From assembly GCF_000699445.3 (NCBI RefSeq), contig NC_067195.1:81462569-81526568 (forward strand): a stretch of 64,000 nucleotides of DNA. Reading direction: 5' to 3'. The notes beneath the pieces are model-generated. The model saw only the letters and a program-made list of their open reading frames with translations, searched no databases and had not been told where the DNA came from. Source of the stretch: Schistosoma haematobium. Lineage: Eukaryota > Platyhelminthes > Trematoda > Strigeidida > Schistosomatidae. Below, in pieces: positions 35,743 to 47,859 of the stretch (positions within the stretch are counted from its first letter, which is position 1; every line of letters starts with the position of its first letter). Made by a program: the position numbers and the translations under genes.

Positions 35743-38154
35743 CAGTCAGTCAGTCAGTCATTAACAACGTAGAACTTCGTACATACGTACATCAGTTCGA
35801 GTTGCCACACCACATTAGCACAGAGATGCAGTTGTCGATTCAAATCTCGTAGTGGTAGAGGTAATAAGAGTATAAGCAGTAATCGGGAAGATTAGGGTTT
35901 GGAGATGTTATTTAAAGAATATAATCCAGTGAAATAAATTTGGAGAGAGGGAAAAAGGGACATGAAGAATTCAGAAGATTAGAATTTGGGAGAACACAGA
36001 GAGTGGATGCACCTGCGCCATTGCAAACGATTTTGAGCCATGTCATTCAGGGTCTTTAACCATCGGTTGCTATCATCTCGTGGTCCCCAGCCAGGTAGTC
36101 TACACCTACCAACATGACTCAGTCCACTTGTCAGTGACTTCATGGACTTGTGCCATGTTTTGGTTTGGCCGCCCCTAGCTTTCTTCCAACCTACTCCTAT
36201 ACCACTGAACATAGCACGTCGAGGTAGTCGGTCGTTGGGTATACGTAACACGTGTCCCAGCCATCTCAATTGATGAAGTTTCACTACTTCATCAATTGAT
36301 TTGCCATCCTTACCTAGTACCCGTTTCCTAACAACTGTGTTACTTACTCGATGGTCCCATGATATACGAGCAATGTTTCGAAGACACCTATGATCGAATA
36401 CTAGTAACCTACGAATATCCTCTACTCTTACCGGCCATGTTTCACTGCCATAAAGTAGGACGGAACGAACTGCTGAGCAGTAAACACGTCCTTTGGTTGA
36501 TAGACGGATATCTCGCCTACGCTATAAATGACGCAAGTTGGCAAAAGCTAGTCGAGCCTTCTGTATCCGTGCTGAGATTTCGTCACACACCAAACCACAA
36601 GGGCTGATGAGACTTCCAAGATAAGTGAAGCGGTCGACACACTCAACTACTTCACTCCCTATCACTAGTTCGGGTGTCGATGTAACCCAATCCTGAAGCA
36701 ACATTTTGCATTTCGAGGGAGAGAATCGCATCCCGAACATGTTTGCATTGTTGCTTACAGTGGCCAGAAGACTCTGCATTTTGTCAGCGTCTTCACCAAA
36801 TAAAACTATGTCATCTGCATATTCTAAGTCAACAAGTGAACCTCCCGGTAGAAGTTTAACCCTTGGAAATTTAGACGAGGAAAGTGTTATCCCTAAAAGT
36901 ACGTCGACCACAAAGTTGAACAAGAATGGGGAGAGTGGACAGCCCTGACGAACACCACTTGACGTAATCGATTCTGATGACAGTTCGCCATAAGCTCTCA
37001 CTCTACCAGTTGTGTTCGAGTAGAGAGCCTTTATAAGGTTAATGTACTTCTTTGGTACTCCTTTCAGTGACAAACACTGCCATAGAACCTCACGATCAAC
37101 AGAGTCGAATGCCGCCTTAAGGTCGAGAAATACTACGATTGTGGGGCGTCTGAATGTGTGTCTGTGTTCTAGAACCTGACGTAGTGTGAATATCTGATCT
37201 ATACAACCACGTCCAGGTCGAAAACCGGCCTGGTTTTCTCTAATCTGCTCTTCACGAGCTTTGATTAGGCGTCGAAGTATTATTGAAGCTAATATTTTAG
37301 ACACTATATTTGTCAAACTGATTCCTCTGTGATTGTCACAAGAGGACTTTTGTCCTTTCTTATAGACTGGCACAATCAGTGATTGAGACCAGTCAGATGG
37401 GATTACGTCCAGTTCCCAAATTCTACCTAAGACCTCGGTTAATCTCATTGTTAATACTGGACTACCATCCTTAAAAATCTCAGGAGTAAACCTGTCAGGG
37501 CCTGCTGCTCTCCCTCGTTTCAGATTTCTTATGGCTTTTTCAACTTCGTAAAGGGATGGAGGACCTACATTAACTTGCCATTCAGGTTGACTAGAGATCG
37601 TGGGAAACCGAAGTGTGGCTGAAGGCCAGTTGAACTGACCCTAAAGTGTTCTGCCCATCGATCCAATCTCCTGGATTGAGAATGAATAATATGTCCATCT
37701 TTCTCTGAGATTGTTTCGCTAACGGTCGGGTTCCTAATTACGGTTTCCTTAACGAGTCTGGACAATTGTCTGCTATTACCTATTACCGCTGCCTTTTCCA
37801 TCTCTCTTGCTTTCGCTACCCACCACTGTTCGCGATCATTGCGTAGACTTCTTGTCAGCTTGCGCTTAAGCTGACTCCGCTCTTCGTTATGTTCAGAGCC
37901 AGGTGGAATGAGTTTCCGAGCATCTATCAGTGCGATAGATGCTGCTGAGATCCAGTGTTCTCCCTAACCTTCTGGTTTACCTTACTAGCAGATATCACTG
38001 CTGTTTCCACAGCTTTTCGGATATCATTCCATGCTGCATCGGGGTGGGCATCACATACATGGTTGCCTAACTGTTTTCCTAGTTGTTCCTGAAATATACT
38101 CTTAGCTTGACTATCATTAAGTAGGCCCCTAAGAGGTTTCCTTGCAGCGTCTTT
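35743..38154 (-). mobile_element. RTE-clade retrotransposon, family B, 3' half (host of a nested insertion)
   Basis: On the minus strand the RT lies at 37448-36522: NHRGISLTNIVSKILAS, QAGFRPGRGCIDQIFTLRQ, VVFLDLKAAFDSVDR, GVRQGCPLSPFLFNF, LEYADDIVLFGEDAD and FTYLGSLIS. The catalytic YADD is intact. The C-terminal part is at 36284-35979 (LRWLGHVLRIPNDRLPRR), after a frame break. Linker sequence lies at 37801-37565. The 3' end carries a TGAC-type tetranucleotide tail (35743-35760 as CAGT repeats). At 38154 the coding frame stops at RRKDA and resumes at 42090 across the inserted element B1. The two halves are one element. Frameshifts make it inactive. Confidence 0.85.
38146..38154. repeat. Target-site duplication of element B1, left copy
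   Basis: AGCGTCTTT here and at 42082-42090, perfect, on either side of a 3,927-bp insertion. Joining the flanks restores the host element's reading frame through RRKDA. Confidence 0.9.
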
Positions 38155-38379
38155 ATTTATTTATTTATTTGAACACATGAATATTGGTACAAGAGAGCGC
38201 CAATATATATGCGCCACACAAGACAATGAGAATTCGAAGAGAAATAGAAAAAAAACTAAGGAGCGCAAAAGAAAGAGAACAATAACGAAGAGATTGGTGT
38301 AAGGTAGTGTGGTAGTAACGAGGGAACGCAAAGTTACAATCGGAAGAAATCTTTCAGGTAAGGGAGACACAACCACTTT

Positions 38380-41300
38380 TTATGAAGAAAGTAAAAGAAG
38401 GTTACAGCAGGATCGCCACTGGCTTCTATTCTGAGCCATATCTGATAACGTCTCTAGCCACTGTGCAGCACCATCTCTCAGACCCCAACCAGGGAGTCGT
38501 GAACGACCGACAGAAGCCAGTCCTTTGCAGCTTTCTTTCATACCACGACACCATGTCATACACTGACCACCTCTCCGCTTCTTCCAACCAGTCCCAGAGT
38601 CGGCAAATAATGCACGACGTGGAATTCTCTGGGACGACATTCGTAGAACATGTCCAAGCCACCGAAGTCGGTGTTTCAAGATGTTGACACCAATTGAATT
38701 ATCATCTCTGTGCCCGAACACACGATGCCGAACCTCTGCATTACTGACATGTTGTTGCCACTGAATGTCAGCAATCCTTCGGAGACAGCGATGATCGAAC
38801 ACAGAGAGTCGTCTAACGTCCTCAACTCGTAGAGGCCAGGTTTTACAAGCGTAGAGCAAAACTGCTCTCACCGACGCGTTGTAGATCCGACCTTTTACAG
38901 CCAGACTAACATCACGAAGGCGCCAAAGGTGGCCCAGATTGGCATAAGCCGCTCTGGCTTTCACTATTCGTGCATTGATCTCATCACTCACACCCCCACC
39001 AGCATTTATGCAGGTACCCAGATACACGAACTTCTCGACTACGTCTATCTGCTCACCATCCAGGGTGAGTACAGGATTGGAATCCTGCCAGTCTTGTCGA
39101 AGTACTTTGCACTTGGAAGGTGCAAAGCACATACCATACCTACAGACACTGATTGTCAACTGATTAAGTGCGGATTGCATGCCTTGGGCATTATCGCACA
39201 GTAAGACAATATCGTCCGCATACTCAAGGTCGAGAAGTCTTTCTCCAGGCAACAGATCCACACCACCATTACTTACATTCATCAGAGCTGTTTCCAGAAT
39301 GTCATCGATGGCAAAGTTGAAGAGGAATGGTGAGATTGGGCAACCCTGTCTAACCCCACTGCTCGAATGGAACAATGGAGAGAGGTGGTTGTATGCCCTC
39401 ACTCTGCCTGAAGTGTTTTTATATAGGGCTTTCAGGATGTTAATAAACTTCTCAGGCACACCCTTCCTCAATAGACAATCCCAGAGAACAGTCCTATCCA
39501 ACGAATCGAAGCCAGCCCTGATGTCAAGAAACACTACGATTGTTGGCCTTTGATAAGTATGGCGATGTTCTAACATTTGGCGGAGGGTGAAGATATGATC
39601 AATACATCCTCGACCGGAACGAAACCCAGCCTGCTCCTCGCGAGTCAATCTTTCTGGGATTTTGAACAACCTACGAAGTATGACGGAAGCCAATAGCTTG
39701 GACGCAATCGGAAGTAGACTTATCCCTCGATAGTTGTTACAGGAACGGGGTGAACCCTTTTTAAAGATAGGGACAACTATCGACTCATTCCACGACGTTG
39801 GTACACTCTCTAGTTCCCAAACCTTTGTAAACAACGTCGTCAGTTGCCTAGTCAGAAAGTCACCACCATCTTTATAAAGAGCCGGAGGTAAGTCATCTGG
39901 GCCAGGTGATTTGTAACGCTTCAAGAGTTGGCGTTCCTTGCGGACTTCCGCCTCATTTGGTGGATCAGTCGTCACCGGCCATGGAGGGCAGGACAGTCTG
40001 ACCGATGTTGCCGGAGCAGCAGGCCAGTTGAACTGTCCTTCGAAAAATTCTGCCCATCGTCCAAGACGTCAATGGATGTTAGTGATTGGCATCCCATCAT
40101 CCTCGTAGATTGTTTCACTCACACTAGACTTCTTGCTGCCAGTGGCTCGGATGAGCTGGAAGAGCTTCCGGTAGTTACCAGATGCAGCTGCTGCTTCCAG
40201 CTCATTAGCACGCTCCGACCACCAGGCTTCTCGGTCCTTACGCAAGCTTTGCCCAATTTCCTTACGTAACATCCTTCGTTTGCGGTCAAACTCACGGTCA
40301 CCCGGAGTAGACCGACGGGCTTCAATGAATTGTAAGGAACCAGAAGAAACCCAGTGCTTATAAGCGGGACGTTTCGCAAACCCACAACTGACTGTACCCG
40401 CCATTTTCATGGCGTCATGCAATTGCAACCAATGCTCATCTATACTTTTCGGTGGAGTGGTAGCTAGCCTAGAAGTTAGCTCGGTTCGATACTTACTTGC
40501 AACAGAAGTTGCAACCAGCTTGCTGATATCAATCCGTTGATGGCGGTCACTTCGTTGGCCACTGAAAAGTAAGGTAAGATTGGCGCAGACCAAGGCATGG
40601 TCAGAGTCCAGATAGGTACTCCAAAAGGAGCGGCAGTCTTGTACACAACCACGCCAGCGGTAGCTGATCGCGATGTGATCAATCTGAGTTCAGGCTTGAG
40701 ATGCAGAGGGAGGACGCCAGGTGGCACATCGGCGATGACTGTGCCGAAAGTTAGTGCTAGCCAGAAACAGGTTGTGGTCTGTGCGCAGTTACAGTAGACG
40801 GTCCCCGTTATCTGACCTGCGACCAACGAGTCCCCATCGGCCACCTAAACGACTCTCTTCTGTGCCTAGACGCCCGACCTGAGCATTCAAGTCTCCGGCT
40901 AGTACTACAATATCTGTCGAACGCACTTTCTGGAGAAGAACAGATAACTGGTGGTAAAACTCATCCTTGATTGCATCCGGGCTGCAATCTGTCGGGGCAT
41001 AGGCGGAGATGACGAAAAGACATCGTTTCTCACGCCGATTTCTTCTCACTTTGATGGAACTTTCCAATCCAACAGCACATAACCGACTGTTAATGGGGAT
41101 CCAATCGATTAGTGCCGCCTCAGCTCTAGCGGTTAGTGCGACACCAACGCCAGCAAGACCAGTCGAAGATGCCACAGGGTCCCCGGATAAACGCACGTAA
41201 AACAAGCTTTTCGAAGCGACAGATGGAGATCGAATTTGTAGTACTTCACCAGAGTCTTGAATACGGGTCTCGGATAGACAACAAACATCAATATTAAGAC

Positions 41301-41430
41301 TTTCCAAAGACATAGCCAGCCCTATCTGTTGTCCGACCTGCATAAATGTGCGAACGTTGAAAGCAGCCAGTTTGAATGGTGCACGTGGTTTCAGAAAAAC
41401 TGCCTCAGTCCTCGTATTCGGTGGTAACAT
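38380..41430 (-). pseudogene. APE endonuclease-reverse transcriptase ORF of B1, three nonsense changes
   Basis: A single frame of 1,016 codons with no frameshift seen. APE endonuclease occupies residues ~1-280: KLAAFNVRT, CCLSETRIQD (catalytic E), SAYAPT, LAGDLNAQVG, TQIDHIAIS and SDHALV. RT follows: NNYRGISLLPIASKLLAS, QAGFRSGRGCIDHIFTLRQ, FLDIRAGFDSLDR, SSGVRQGCPISPFLF, LEYADDIVLL, and the C-terminal LRWLGHVLRM and RRGGQCMTW. Three in-frame stops interrupt it: TAA at 40791-40789, TGA at 40692-40690 and TGA at 40071-40069. By comparison with related copies they replace CAA, TGG and CGA, so each is one transition. The product would make the new copy by target-primed reverse transcription. As it stands only fragments could be made. 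Confidence 0.88.
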
Positions 41431-41533
41431 ACAATTTTCAACCGGACAGTGACTCGAGAACGTTTAGATACAGTCGAATTTCCACCAAAGACGAGCCGCT
41501 GTATAAGTATAAAAGAGGGTGAGTAATGTGGAA

Positions 41534-41582
<49 letters not shown>
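41534..41582. repeat. (AAT)n microsatellite, about 16 units
   Basis: A pure run inside the 5' UTR of element B1. The Asn-run ORF over it is an artefact. Confidence 0.95.
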
Positions 41583-41583
<1 letters not shown>

Positions 41584-42081
41584 CAATAATTGCAGTGATA
41601 ATAATTTGAATCAATTGATTGTTTTTCGAAGCGAGAAAAGTAATTTCCATAGACATAAAGAGTTCATCATTTGTGTGTGGGCTGTGATATTGCCCGGGTG
41701 CCCAAACCGAAGCAGGTGGTTATCTTAGGGGGCCACACCCCGAGCCTTTGACCTAAAGGTCTAACCCACAAGGCAGTGGAGCATCGTAAGGAGATGCAAT
41801 CCCATGGTAGCCGGTGACCAACGATTGGTTCATACGCCATTTGTTCCCGCAGGATACTGGAGCCCATGTGCACCATTGGCTTGGAATCCGGTTAAAGCGC
41901 CGGATATTCGCCCCCGAATGCCCTGGTACGACCGAGAGTGGGGAGAGTCCGCTCTCCCTCTCGAAATACTCTCACACGGCCACGCGTATACAGCCTCTGC
42001 CAGGGAAGTCCTACTCATTGCCTTCTCGTGGCGGGGGTGTTGTTTACGAAAATGAGAGGACGAAAAGCGAAGCGAATGTCC

Positions 42082-43290
42082 AGCGTCTTTCCTACGTCCA
42101 GTAAGACGCAAGCAAATACGCGCTCGCACTAGAGCATGATCTGAATCTAGGCATGTGCTCCAGAATGAGCGACAGTCTTCTATCAAGCCCCTCCATCGGT
42201 GGCTAATAGCGATGTGATCTATTTGGGTCCAACGTTGGGACGAATTAGGGGGTCGCCATGTTAAAAGATGTTTTTCCTTATGCTTAAAGTTAGTATTTGC
42301 AAGGAACAGGCGGTTATCTGAGCATAGCTGCAGAATCAGGGCTTCCAGATACACGAAGCGTAGATCGAGTCGGTTCTTTATTTTGGCATGGTGAGGTCAA
42401 ATGAATGACGCTACTTGGATCCTGTATGCGCGTTTCGGAGACGCAGCACACATCGATGGCGCGAGATTCTAAAGTTTTAGCTAAGGAAGCCTGCTGTCCT
42501 ATTTGGCAAAGTGTTCGTACGTTAAAAGCTCCTACGTGTAGTTTAGAGCGTGGTTTCAGGAGACCAGGAATGGCGTTCCACGTACTCGAATCGTTTGCCC
42601 TAGCGGTGCGAGGTGATAAAGAGACGTGAGGAGGGTTAGTCATGGAGATAAGAGAGGTATTAGGAGGTGTAGGAAGGATTTGAATGTGACCACCTTGGTC
42701 TCTTGTGCTGTCACGGGTATGAGGGCTGATGTCACTTCCCGGCTGCCCACACCGTGGAAGGGTATTTCTTGAGGAACCTGAAAAGGAAATTGGATTAGTG
42801 TTGGTCTTGACGACCTGGGAGCGTGACCGCAGAGCCCAAGGGACAACTGCTTGAGGCCGGTCGCGCACGGCCTTTTTGTGGAAGGTTTTTGACGTGTTAG
42901 CTCCGTTCTTGAAAGGGCCTTACCTCGGGAGACGGAAATCCGTGAGGTAAGGTGAGGTGTGACATTTTTAGGGTCGACCTTTTCTAACCCCACCCCTCCT
43001 TGTGGGAAGGCAGCATCGCTGCAGATGCTGGTTGTCTGAGGGAAACACCTCACTGCTGTCATAGCCCTCTACAGTCAGCAGTACGACTTCGCCCTCAGAC
43101 CTTGAGTTGCTGCTTTTAGTCTTACCGTTCACCAATCGATCTGCCTGGCATGGTAGAACCTACAGGAACATATGTTCCAGCCAATATAGCTCGGTTGGGT
43201 GATCACGATAGGCAAGCCCGACCACCGCGTCAAGGTAGCAGCTTCGGTCGGGCGGCACTATAACCAAACGCACATTGAAGAATCTCACCA
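42082..43290 (-). mobile_element. RTE family B, 5' half of the split host element
   Basis: Starts with the second target-site copy (42082-42090). The minus strand carries APE sequence: 42868-42314 with LHVGAFNVRTLCQIGQQ and VCCVSETRIQD, then LFLANTNFKHKEKH, TQIDHIAIS and SDHALVRARICLR down to RRKDA. The long open stretch upstream (43062-42640) and the GC-rich 43085-43290 region correspond to the 5' leader. A diverged copy of part of it is at 57540-57740. A frame break lies between 42354 and 42314. The continuation is at 38154-35743. Confidence 0.85.
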
Positions 43291-43299
43291 TTACTACAT

Positions 43300-43870
43300 A
43301 GTGTTCTCACCGGTTGTGAGCAGTCATTTGGTGACGGCCATGGTGGAACACCGATAGTCGTCTGATATCCTCGTTTCAGAGAGGCCAGGTTCAGTAAGCA
43401 TAGGACAAAACTGCTCTCACCGATGCGCCGTAAAACTGGCCTTTTACATCTAGACTGATATCACTATGGCGACAATAATGACTCGGATTGTCATAAGCCA
43501 CTCTAGGGTCTGGCAGCTTGAATTGATGTACACATGTACCGGGTTTTATGTTGCGTATAGTTGACCCACTTTTACTTGACGTAGACTGACCTCATCGGTC
43601 ATCCCTTCAGTACTATCCAAACACACGAACTTTTTGACTGCTACTAACGGTTTGCCACCAAGAGTAAGCTCATGCACAGGTTCCTGCTAGTTTTGCAGTT
43701 TTCTGTGTTTAGAAGGTGCCATACATACGGACACTGATCGCCGACTGATTCAATACGATTAGCATAATTTATTTATCATTGCGCTGTAAAACTATGCCCT
43801 CCTCATACTCAAGTTAACAAATCTTGAAGGAAAGCTGTTAGTCACGTCAATAAACATTAGGTATCTTAAC
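43300..43870 (-). pseudogene. Decayed RTE family-B RT C-terminal fragment
   Basis: DNA similarity to 38770-39270 of element B1 is visible in the same orientation, for example the GAGAGGCCAGGTT and CAAAACTGCTCTCACCGA blocks and the CACACGAACTT block. No open frame remains. It ends about 210 bp before the first exon of the unrecognised gene. Confidence 0.6.
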
Positions 43871-44083
43871 TTATTTCAAGTAATCTGAATATCTCACTCC
43901 GCTGGTTTTTTTTATACACGTTTTACTCTTGGTATTTTTCGTTTTATTATGCCAGGTTTGTGTTTTTTTTTATTCTTATTCTTATCCCTAGGTAATATCA
44001 ATTCAGAATGTTTATAAAATAATCCTGTTTTTTCTTACCATATTGCGTGCTACCCTAAAAATATAAGGCTTACGAAATACCAT

Positions 44084-44669
44084 ATGATACCGGTGAGTAT
44101 TGTTACACCGCAGTCTGTGGGTTCAGTTGAGCAAATTGGTGAACATTCCTCGTCTCTGTCTCTACAAAATATTCCTGTTCAACAAGATTCCGTTTCTTAC
44201 CTAAACTCTCACGCTACTGTACATATGAATGATGGCCAGAATGAGTCTAGTAGTATTTATCTTACAGACCAAGAGTTACATCTAGATTCATTCCTTCCTA
44301 ACTCTCCACTGGGCATCACTAGAGATCCTCATTGTGACGATAATGGTGAAGAACAAAATCGTATATCTAGTTTCGAACTAATTAGCCGCTTAATCGATGC
44401 TGAGGGTCTAATTGAGTTGGGTTACATACCGTCAAGTTGTAATTCAGCTCCAGCGATTGATGTAGCCAGTTTATCAGATCTGGAAGAAGTGACGTCAAAG
44501 ACATTGTTGTGGTCTTCAAATGGTGATGATGTCGATTCTTTCAATTTCGATGACCTAAGTAATAAAATCAATGAGAGTAACACCAACAATGCTGATACTA
44601 AATTAAGAAGTTGTGACAGCAAGACTTTGGACCACCGGCCAACTTTGACGTCTGAATATATATCTGTTG
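44084..44669 (+). CDS. Unrecognised Ser/Thr/Asn-rich protein, first visible exon
   Basis: The ORF opens at ATG 44084 and has an in-frame TAA at 44015-44017 upstream, so this is the first Met of the open stretch. A short upstream coding exon joined near 44065 cannot be excluded. The exon ends at a consensus donor (TTG|GTAAGT) after 195 codons plus one nucleotide. That single G joins AT from 53813 to make a D codon and keeps the frame. The residues are rich in S, N, D and hydroxyl groups, with an acidic middle (SDLEEVTSK, DDVDSFNFDDLSNKINES). I recognise no domain. Codon use is AT-rich like SET, unlike the neighbouring transposons. The composition suggests a nuclear regulator with a disordered activation region, which is inference only. 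Confidence 0.7.
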
Positions 44670-45552
44670 GTAAGTTATAGTTTTTATCCCAAATTCTAAA
44701 AAATTATATTTCATAAATTTTGGACTCATTTTCCAATCGACCGAGGCCTGAAAGTTAGGCTTAATTTTTGAACATTATAACACAATCAAACGTTTCATAG
44801 GCTGACTTCCTACCCGGAGACTCATTTTCCAATCACAGATTTCTTCGAAGCATTGATCGTAGAGTGCTCTGTAAAGACAAATAAATTGGTCGATGGAGTT
44901 GTGAATTTTCGCTGAATTAAGTAGTTGAGATGTATTTTTTATGTATCGAACCATCGACTACCTCGATACATTGTTGTAGCTAGCATGGAAGTAGATCACA
45001 TGATGTGACTAACCCTATCGAGAAATCCAGTTAGTTAATGAAATCAGTAACTACCAATCAACGTTCTGTTATGAAATGTAGTCTTAATAACTGAGTTCCG
45101 TAAATTAACTGCAATCTATTATAAGATACTTGAGGTGTCATGGCTCAAAATCAGTTGCAGTTGTGCAGTTGCGTTCCTTTATTTTCCACCTAAGTCTTAA
45201 GCCAATTATTATGTCATGCTTCCTATCCATACATTTTCGAACTATTAATTTCTGTTCGTTTTTCTCATAATATTAGTATCGTTACTTTAACTCCTTCGCT
45301 TTTTATATTGCTAATTCACTCCGACTGTGTTAATGTAAATTATGATTACTTTGGTCGATCCATATTAGTGCAGTGTCCTATGCTGTTTCTGACTGATTGA
45401 ATGAATGGGTTTCGGTGATTTTAAATTCATATCACATGACGTTCACAATTCATCTTCGATTGCTCAGCTGATCTCAATCAGAAAGCAAACATTTTGTTAA
45501 CGGTCTAAATAACAGTCTCATCGACTGACTTTTCGGGCATTGATCTCCCATC
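44670..45552. other. Intron of the unrecognised gene, left part
   Basis: AT-rich intron sequence following the GTAAGT donor. No coding similarity seen. The whole intron runs 44670-53812 (9,143 bp). Confidence 0.55.
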
Positions 45553-46640
45553 AGGAGGTCCACTTATCGATTCAGAATACACAGATGATATAATCCTGTT
45601 TGGTGAAGACGCTGATTAAATACAGAGTCTTTTGATAGCACTGAGCAACAATGCCAGAATGTTTGGGATGCGCTTCTCCTCTAAATGCAAGTTGTTGCTT
45701 CAGGACTGGTCTGCGTCAACATCGGAACTAAGGATAGGGAGTGAAGTAGTCGAACGCGTTGACAACTCCACTTATCTTGGAAGTCTGATCAGCGCTAATG
45801 GGTTGGTATCGGACGAAATCTCAGCACGGATTCGAAAAGCTCGTTCGGCTTTTGCCAATTTACGTCACCTATGGCGAAGGCGAGACAGCTGTCTATCAAT
45901 TAAGGGACGGGCATACTGCGCGGCAGTCCGTTCTGTTTTACTTTACGGCAGCGAAACATGGTCTTTAAGAGTAGAAGACACTCGTAAGCTACTAGTATTT
46001 GACCACAGATGCCTTAGAAATATTGCTGGCGTCTGCTGGGATCACCAGGTAAGTAATAGTGAGGTTAGACGCAGGGTATTAGGGAATGATGGTAAATCAG
46101 TTGATGAGATTGTGAATCTCCATCGACTGAGATGGTTGGGCCACGTGTTACGTATGCCTAAACACCGATTACCACGACGTGCAATGCTAACCGGTGTTAG
46201 AGATGGTTGGAAGAAAATAAGGGGCGGCCAAACCAAAACGTGGCATCAGTGCTTGAGGACACTAACTTCTAGTCTGAGCCATGTTGGTAGATGCAGACTA
46301 CTTGGTTGGTGTCCGCGTGACTATCGTAACCAATGGTTAGAGACTCTTGGTGACATGACTCAGAATCGATCACAGTGGCGCCGATGTATACACTCTTTGT
46401 CTTCCCTTAAACTATGAGATTAAAGTCGCTTCATATCTTTCTTTCTACGAACTAATTCTTTCTTCCTGTACTATATCCTTATATGAAATCTTTCTTTTAT
46501 ATTTTACCACCACTGAATTAACCACTTCTATGAATCCGGTGTTCATCTTGTTGTGATAATGAGGTATGGCAACTTGGACCGATGCACATATGTGCCTGAT
46601 CATGCGTTGTAGCTGACTGACTAACAAACAGTTTAAACTT
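45553..46640 (+). mobile_element. RTE family B, 5'-truncated 3' end, in the intron
   Basis: Starts within the RT just before SEYTDDIILFGEDAD (YADD changed to YTDD). An open frame at 45632-46417 contains [60 protein letters not shown] and ends IHSLSSLKL. The 3' UTR follows, ending in GCTGACTGACTAAC near 46625. The same 3' end recurs at 58467-58711. It lies in the same orientation as the host gene. 5' truncation is the usual outcome of target-primed reverse transcription. Confidence 0.85.
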
Positions 46641-47190
46641 ACAGTCGACACCGTCACAGATTAGCTCCGGCCTAAATACCTTTTCATATTTCAAAACTAC
46701 TTGCATACAATTCGGCATCTTTTGTTTAAACTAAATGGCAAACTAGCACACTTATCTCCTTTGGATAGAAAAGTGCCCATATCCAATTTCGGTGAATATG
46801 TTGTTCTGTCATATTCCTGTAGTAGTATGAAGCAAAGTAATCTAGACCTCTACATTTTTTTTCATGGTTTCATGTTAATAAATCTGTCTATTACTTCGAG
46901 GTACTTCATGGTAACTTAAGTTCTGGTGATACAGAAATAACATAGCCATCCTCATCTCAAGTAACATCCACTATAAACTTTTTTCATCATCTATTCCTCA
47001 CTCTCCCCGATATGGATCCTTTCATGGAATTTCCAGTCCCTCGATCTTTTCAGCTACTACAAAGAATTTTAAGTTATAGAATATCATTCCTGTTGGTTGT
47101 TTGCTTTATTCGGTCTCATGGCAACTAGATTTTCAGGTGCATTATATAACAATAAATCCAAAGATGAGATAGTTATCTTTTTACTCTCTG
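46641..47190. other. Intronic DNA, nothing recognised
   Basis: T-rich sequence between two mobile elements; no domain or repeat identified. Confidence 0.4.
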
Positions 47191-47385
47191 CCTTGTGGGT
47201 CAGACCTTCAGGTCGAAGGCTCCGAATGTGGCCCCCTAAGAAAACCACCTGCTTCGGTTTGGGCACCCGGGCAGTATCACAGCCCTCACACATATCAAAT
47301 GAAATCTGTGTGGCGCATATGTATTTGATGCCTCCTTGTACAAATATCTATGTGCTAAAATAAATAAACAAATAATAATTACTCT
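47191..47385 (+). mobile_element. Short head+tail derivative of an RTE family-B element
   Basis: The first ~110 bp match the 5' UTR of B1 (complement of ~41660-41770: CTTGTGGGT, GTGGCCCCCTAAGA, CACCTGCTTCGGTTTGGGCA). The rest matches B1's 3' end (complement of ~38158-38222: TGTGTGGCGCATAT, CTTGTAC, ATGTG) and ends AAAATAAATAAACAAATAA. No coding sequence lies between. It would be a non-autonomous passenger that keeps the start and the 3' end recognised by the RTE machinery. Confidence 0.65.
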
Positions 47386-47859
47386 GTGTAACAGCCTGTT
47401 CATTGAAACAATCTAATTTTTATTTTTAAATTTGCTATTAAAAGTAGCTAGACTGTAGATTTCCTGCTTTTTCAAGCATATATTTAAATTCTGAACACGC
47501 GTTAAATCAAACACAGGTTTTTCTGCTCCCAAATGTTCTTGAAGACCTAAAATTTACCTGTAAGCTGGAAATTGAGGGTATATTTGGAAACTAGCTCAAC
47601 ACACATCATTCAATTATAAAAAACGACTTAGTAACAAATGAGAACCAGACCAGTATAACAGATTGATATAATGTCTAAAATGTTGGGCGAAATATATGAA
47701 TTAGTCAGTAAAGTGATAAACATGTCACACAAGTTTGCTGTACATATTAAGTTACTGGTTACTTTAGTTTACTATGAAATGGAAACACGTTTATCCTCCT
47801 CTATAAATCCACTTTAGTGTTTGATTCCATAATACCAAAATTTATAGTTTAATAAACCC
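47386..47859. other. Intronic DNA, nothing recognised
   Basis: AT-rich, no ORF of note. Confidence 0.4.

Larger units (their letters stand above)
38155..42081 (-). mobile_element. Full-length RTE-clade retrotransposon, family B, copy B1
   Basis: The insertion is bounded by a perfect 9-bp direct repeat. On the minus strand it has a ~650-bp 5' UTR (42081-41431) holding an AAT microsatellite. One long coding frame follows (41430-38380), then a ~225-bp 3' UTR ending in an AAAT-type tail at 38155. Part of the 5' UTR (CCTGCTTCGGTTTGGGCACC, near 41720) and the last ~65 bp before the tail recur fused together in short elements at 47191 and 55976. It is the best preserved element in the window and is younger than the element it interrupts. 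Confidence 0.92.

Noticed and set aside
36359..36948. Plus-strand ORFs over 36359-36607 and 36706-36948
   Set aside because: They are antisense to the family-B RT and have no support of their own.
41519..41728. ORF with a long asparagine run
   Set aside because: It is the translation of the (AAT)n microsatellite in the B1 5' UTR.
43992..44083. Extension of the unrecognised gene upstream to an acceptor at 43990-43991
   Set aside because: The frame leading into ATG 44084 meets a TAA at 44015-44017.
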